In this document: positions 62,102 through 64,000 of the stretch, piece by piece
Layout: every line of letters begins with the position of its first letter
Position numbering within the stretch: the first letter of the stretch is position 1
Assembly: GCF_015477765.1 (NCBI RefSeq)
Contig: NZ_JADLQQ010000004.1
Location: 124,001 to 188,000, forward strand
Direction: 5' to 3'
Length of the DNA: 64,000 nucleotides
Source of the DNA: Nocardia transvalensis
Lineage (GTDB): Bacteria; Actinomycetota; Actinomycetes; Mycobacteriales; Mycobacteriaceae
Notes under the pieces: model-generated
Database searches by the model: none
Seen by the model: only the letters and a program-made list of their open reading frames with translations
What the model was told of the DNA's origin: nothing
Position numbers and translations under genes: made by a program

Positions 62102-64000
62102 GTGACGACAGCCTCCGAACCCGTCAGCACCGCAGCCGCTGGTTCCGCGCAGCTCGCCGGAACCGTCCGCCTAGCCAGTGTCAGCCGTCGCATCGCCGAC
62201 GAACTGAATGTGCGCGACGAACAGGTGCGCGCCGCCGTAGAACTGCTCGACGGCGGGTCGACCGTGCCGTTCATCGCCCGCTACCGCAAGGAGGTCACCG
62301 GCGGGCTCGACGACGCGCAGCTGCGGCAGCTGGAGGAGCGGCTGCACTACCTGCGCGAGCTGGACGAACGCCGGGTGTCGATCCTCGAATCCATCCGCAG
62401 CCAGGGCAAATTGGATGCCGCGCTGCAGCAGCAGATCATGCTGGCCGAGACCAAGGCCCGCCTCGAAGACATCTACCTGCCCTACAAGCCCAAGCGGCGC
62501 ACCAAGGCCCAGATCGCGCGCGAGGCCGGGCACGAGCCGGTCGCCGACGCCCTGCTGAGCGACCCCACCACCGATCCCGCGCAGTACAGCGCCGAACAGC
62601 TCGACGGCGCCCGCGCCATCCTGGTGGAGCGCTTCGCCGAGGATGCCGACCTGGTCGGCGAGCTGCGCGAACTGATGTGGAACCGCGGGCAGATCACCTC
62701 GCGGGTGCGCGCCGGTAAGGAAGAGGCCGGTGCCAAATTCGCCGACTACTTCGACTTCAGCGAGCCGTTCACCAAGCTGCCCTCGCACCGCATCCTGGCG
62801 CTGCTGCGCGGGGAGAAGGAAGAGATCCTCACCCTGCACCTCGAGCCGGACACCGAGGAGCCCGAGCCGGGTGACCGCACCCTCTACGAGGGCCGCATCG
62901 CGCTGAAGTTCGGCATCGCCGACCAAGGCCGTCCCGCCGACACCTGGCTGCTCGACACCGTGCGCTGGGCCTGGCGCACCAAACTTCAGGTGAGCCTGGG
63001 CATCGATATCCGGATGCGGCTGCGCCAGTCCGCGGAGAAGGATGCGGTCGACGTCTTCGCCGCCAACCTGCGCGACCTGCTGCTGGCCGCCCCCGCCGGT
63101 ACCCGCACCACCATGGGCCTGGACCCGGGTTACCGCACCGGCGTGAAGGTGGCCGTCGTCGACGGCACCGGCAAGGTGGTGGCCACCGAGACCATCTACC
63201 CGCACAAGCCGCAGGGCCAGACCGAGAAGTCGCTGGCCGTGCTCGGCGCGCTGGTCGCCCGGTTCAATGTCGAACTGATCGCCATCGGCAACGGCACCGC
63301 CTCCCGCGAAACCGATGCCCTGGCCGCGGAACTGATCTCGCGCATCCCGGACAACAAGCCCACCAAGATCGTGGTGTCGGAGGCGGGCGCCTCGGTGTAC
63401 TCCGCCTCGGCCTATGCCTCCCAGGAACTACCGGAACTGGACGTGTCGCTGCGTGGCGCGGTGTCGATCGCCCGTCGCCTGCAGGACCCGCTGGCCGAAC
63501 TGGTGAAGATCGACCCGAAGTCGATCGGCGTGGGCCAGTACCAGCACGACGTCTCCGAGACCCTGCTGGCCCGTTCGCTCGGCGCGGTCGTCGAGGACGC
63601 GGTGAACGCGGTCGGTGTCGACGTCAACACCGCCTCGGTGCCGCTGCTGTCGCGGGTGTCGGGTATTTCGTCCTCGGTGGCGGAATCCATTGTGGCGCAC
63701 CGCGACCAGAACGGCCCCTTCCGCAGCCGCACCGCGCTGCGGGAGGTGCCGCGGCTGGGTCCGAAGGCCTTCGAGCAGTGCGCGGGCTTCCTGCGTATCC
63801 GCGGTGGCGACGACCCGCTCGACAGCTCCGCGGTGCATCCGGAGGCCTATCCGGTGGTGCGTCGCATCCTCGACGACACCGGTCGTGGCGTGCACGAGCT
63901 GATCGGCAACACCACGGTGCTGCGGTCGCTGCGTGCCGACAAGTTCACCGACGAGAAGTTCGGTGTCCCCACCGTCACCGATATCATCGCGGAGTTGGAG
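62102..64000 (+). CDS. tex: Tex RNA-binding protein / transcription accessory protein (cut by window edge)
   Basis: 633 residues of a Tex protein, open at the right edge. After a short Ala-rich start (MTTASEPVSTAAAGSAQ), the N-terminal helical domain has STVPFIARYRKEVTGGLDDAQLRQLEERLHYL. The YqgF-like nuclease-fold domain begins TTMGLDPGYRTGVKVAVVDGTGKVV. Then IGNGTASRETDALAAEL, IVVSEAGASVYSASAYASQELPELDVSLRGAVSIARRLQDPLAELVKIDPKSIGVGQYQHDV and the helix-hairpin-helix region GISSSVAESIVAHRDQNGPFRSRTALREVPRLGPKAFEQCAGFLRI follow. The S1 domain expected at the C-terminus lies outside the window. GTG 62102. Tex binds RNA polymerase and nucleic acids in transcription. Confidence 0.95.
   Translation, partial: MTTASEPVSTAAAGSAQLAGTVRLASVSRRIADELNVRDEQVRAAVELLDGGSTVPFIARYRKEVTGGLDDAQLRQLEERLHYLRELDERRVSILESIRSQGKLDAALQQQIMLAETKARLEDIYLPYKPKRRTKAQIAREAGHEPVADALLSDPTTDPAQYSAEQLDGARAILVERFAEDADLVGELRELMWNRGQITSRVRAGKEEAGAKFADYFDFSEPFTKLPSHRILALLRGEKEEILTLHLEPDTEEPEPGDRTLYEGRIALKFGIADQGRPADTWLLDTVRWAWRTKLQVSLGIDIRMRLRQSAEKDAVDVFAANLRDLLLAAPAGTRTTMGLDPGYRTGVKVAVVDGTGKVVATETIYPHKPQGQTEKSLAVLGALVARFNVELIAIGNGTASRETDALAAELISRIPDNKPTKIVVSEAGASVYSASAYASQELPELDVSLRGAVSIARRLQDPLAELVKIDPKSIGVGQYQHDVSETLLARSLGAVVEDAVNAVGVDVNTASVPLLSRVSGISSSVAESIVAHRDQNGPFRSRTALREVPRLGPKAFEQCAGFLRIRGGDDPLDSSAVHPEAYPVVRRILDDTGRGVHELIGNTTVLRSLRADKFTDEKFGVPTVTDIIAELE

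Overview
The window is a GC-rich stretch of actinobacterial chromosome. GTG starts are frequent, genes often overlap by ATGA or GTGA, and the gene content fits Mycobacteriales, most likely Nocardia or a close relative. This assignment comes from gene families and order recalled from memory, not from a database search. The backbone follows the order known around Rv2967c-Rv2906c in Mycobacterium tuberculosis: pyc, rsmD, coaD, sepIVA, a DUF177 protein, rpmF, rnc, mutM, osmC, acyP, smc, ftsY, amt, glnB, glnD, ffh, an amidohydrolase, rpsP, khpA, rimM and trmD. Blocks of accessory genes sit between these conserved groups. Both ends are cut inside genes: pyruvate carboxylase on the left and tex on the right.

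Region by region: 1-7.7 kb holds the end of pyc, rsmD, coaD, an orphan AbiEi/DUF559-like protein, a GtrA-like membrane protein, the septation factor SepIVA, and the DUF177-rpmF-rnc-mutM operon. 7.7-14.1 kb holds a DHFR-like reductase coupled to a PHP-domain protein, a minus-strand operon osmC-acyP-(DUF1190-like)-(glutathionylspermidine-synthase-like ATP-grasp)-DUF350, and a cytochrome P450. 14.1-22.7 kb is a divergent high-affinity potassium module: kdpE and kdpD leftward with an extra small membrane protein, and kdpFABC rightward preceded by a second microprotein. 22.8-27.6 kb holds a small regulator pair, a methyltransferase, an L,D-transpeptidase lipoprotein and a two-component system whose kinase has almost no extracellular sensor. 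27.7-30.8 kb is a complete ectABCD operon for ectoine and hydroxyectoine. 31-36.6 kb holds an acyl-CoA dehydrogenase pair, small membrane and secreted proteins and an MFS pump. 36.7-51.1 kb carries smc, ftsY, the nitrogen module amt-glnB-glnD behind GlnR-like boxes, and ffh, with small genes between them. 51.2-57.9 kb is accessory: an XRE/DUF5753 regulator, a DUF574 methyltransferase, a MetE-like zinc protein, a secreted hydrolase, an orphan ABBA-type aromatic prenyltransferase and an amidohydrolase. 58.2-64 kb holds rpsP-khpA-rimM-trmD, a DUF2306 membrane protein facing a GntR-TetR fusion regulator with a perfect operator, and tex.

The main themes are osmotic and ionic stress (Kdp plus ectoines), nitrogen sensing (Amt, PII, GlnD), protein targeting (FtsY, Ffh) and translation or RNA processing. 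The intergenic DNA is unusually structured. There are nested GCACCCC palindromes directly after three stop codons. A 25-bp ATTCCGGC-N9-GCCGGAA(T/C) palindrome occurs four times, once inside the P450 gene and once at the stop codon of the PHP gene. There are also three tandem-repeat patches. No tRNA, rRNA, transposase, CRISPR array or prophage was seen.
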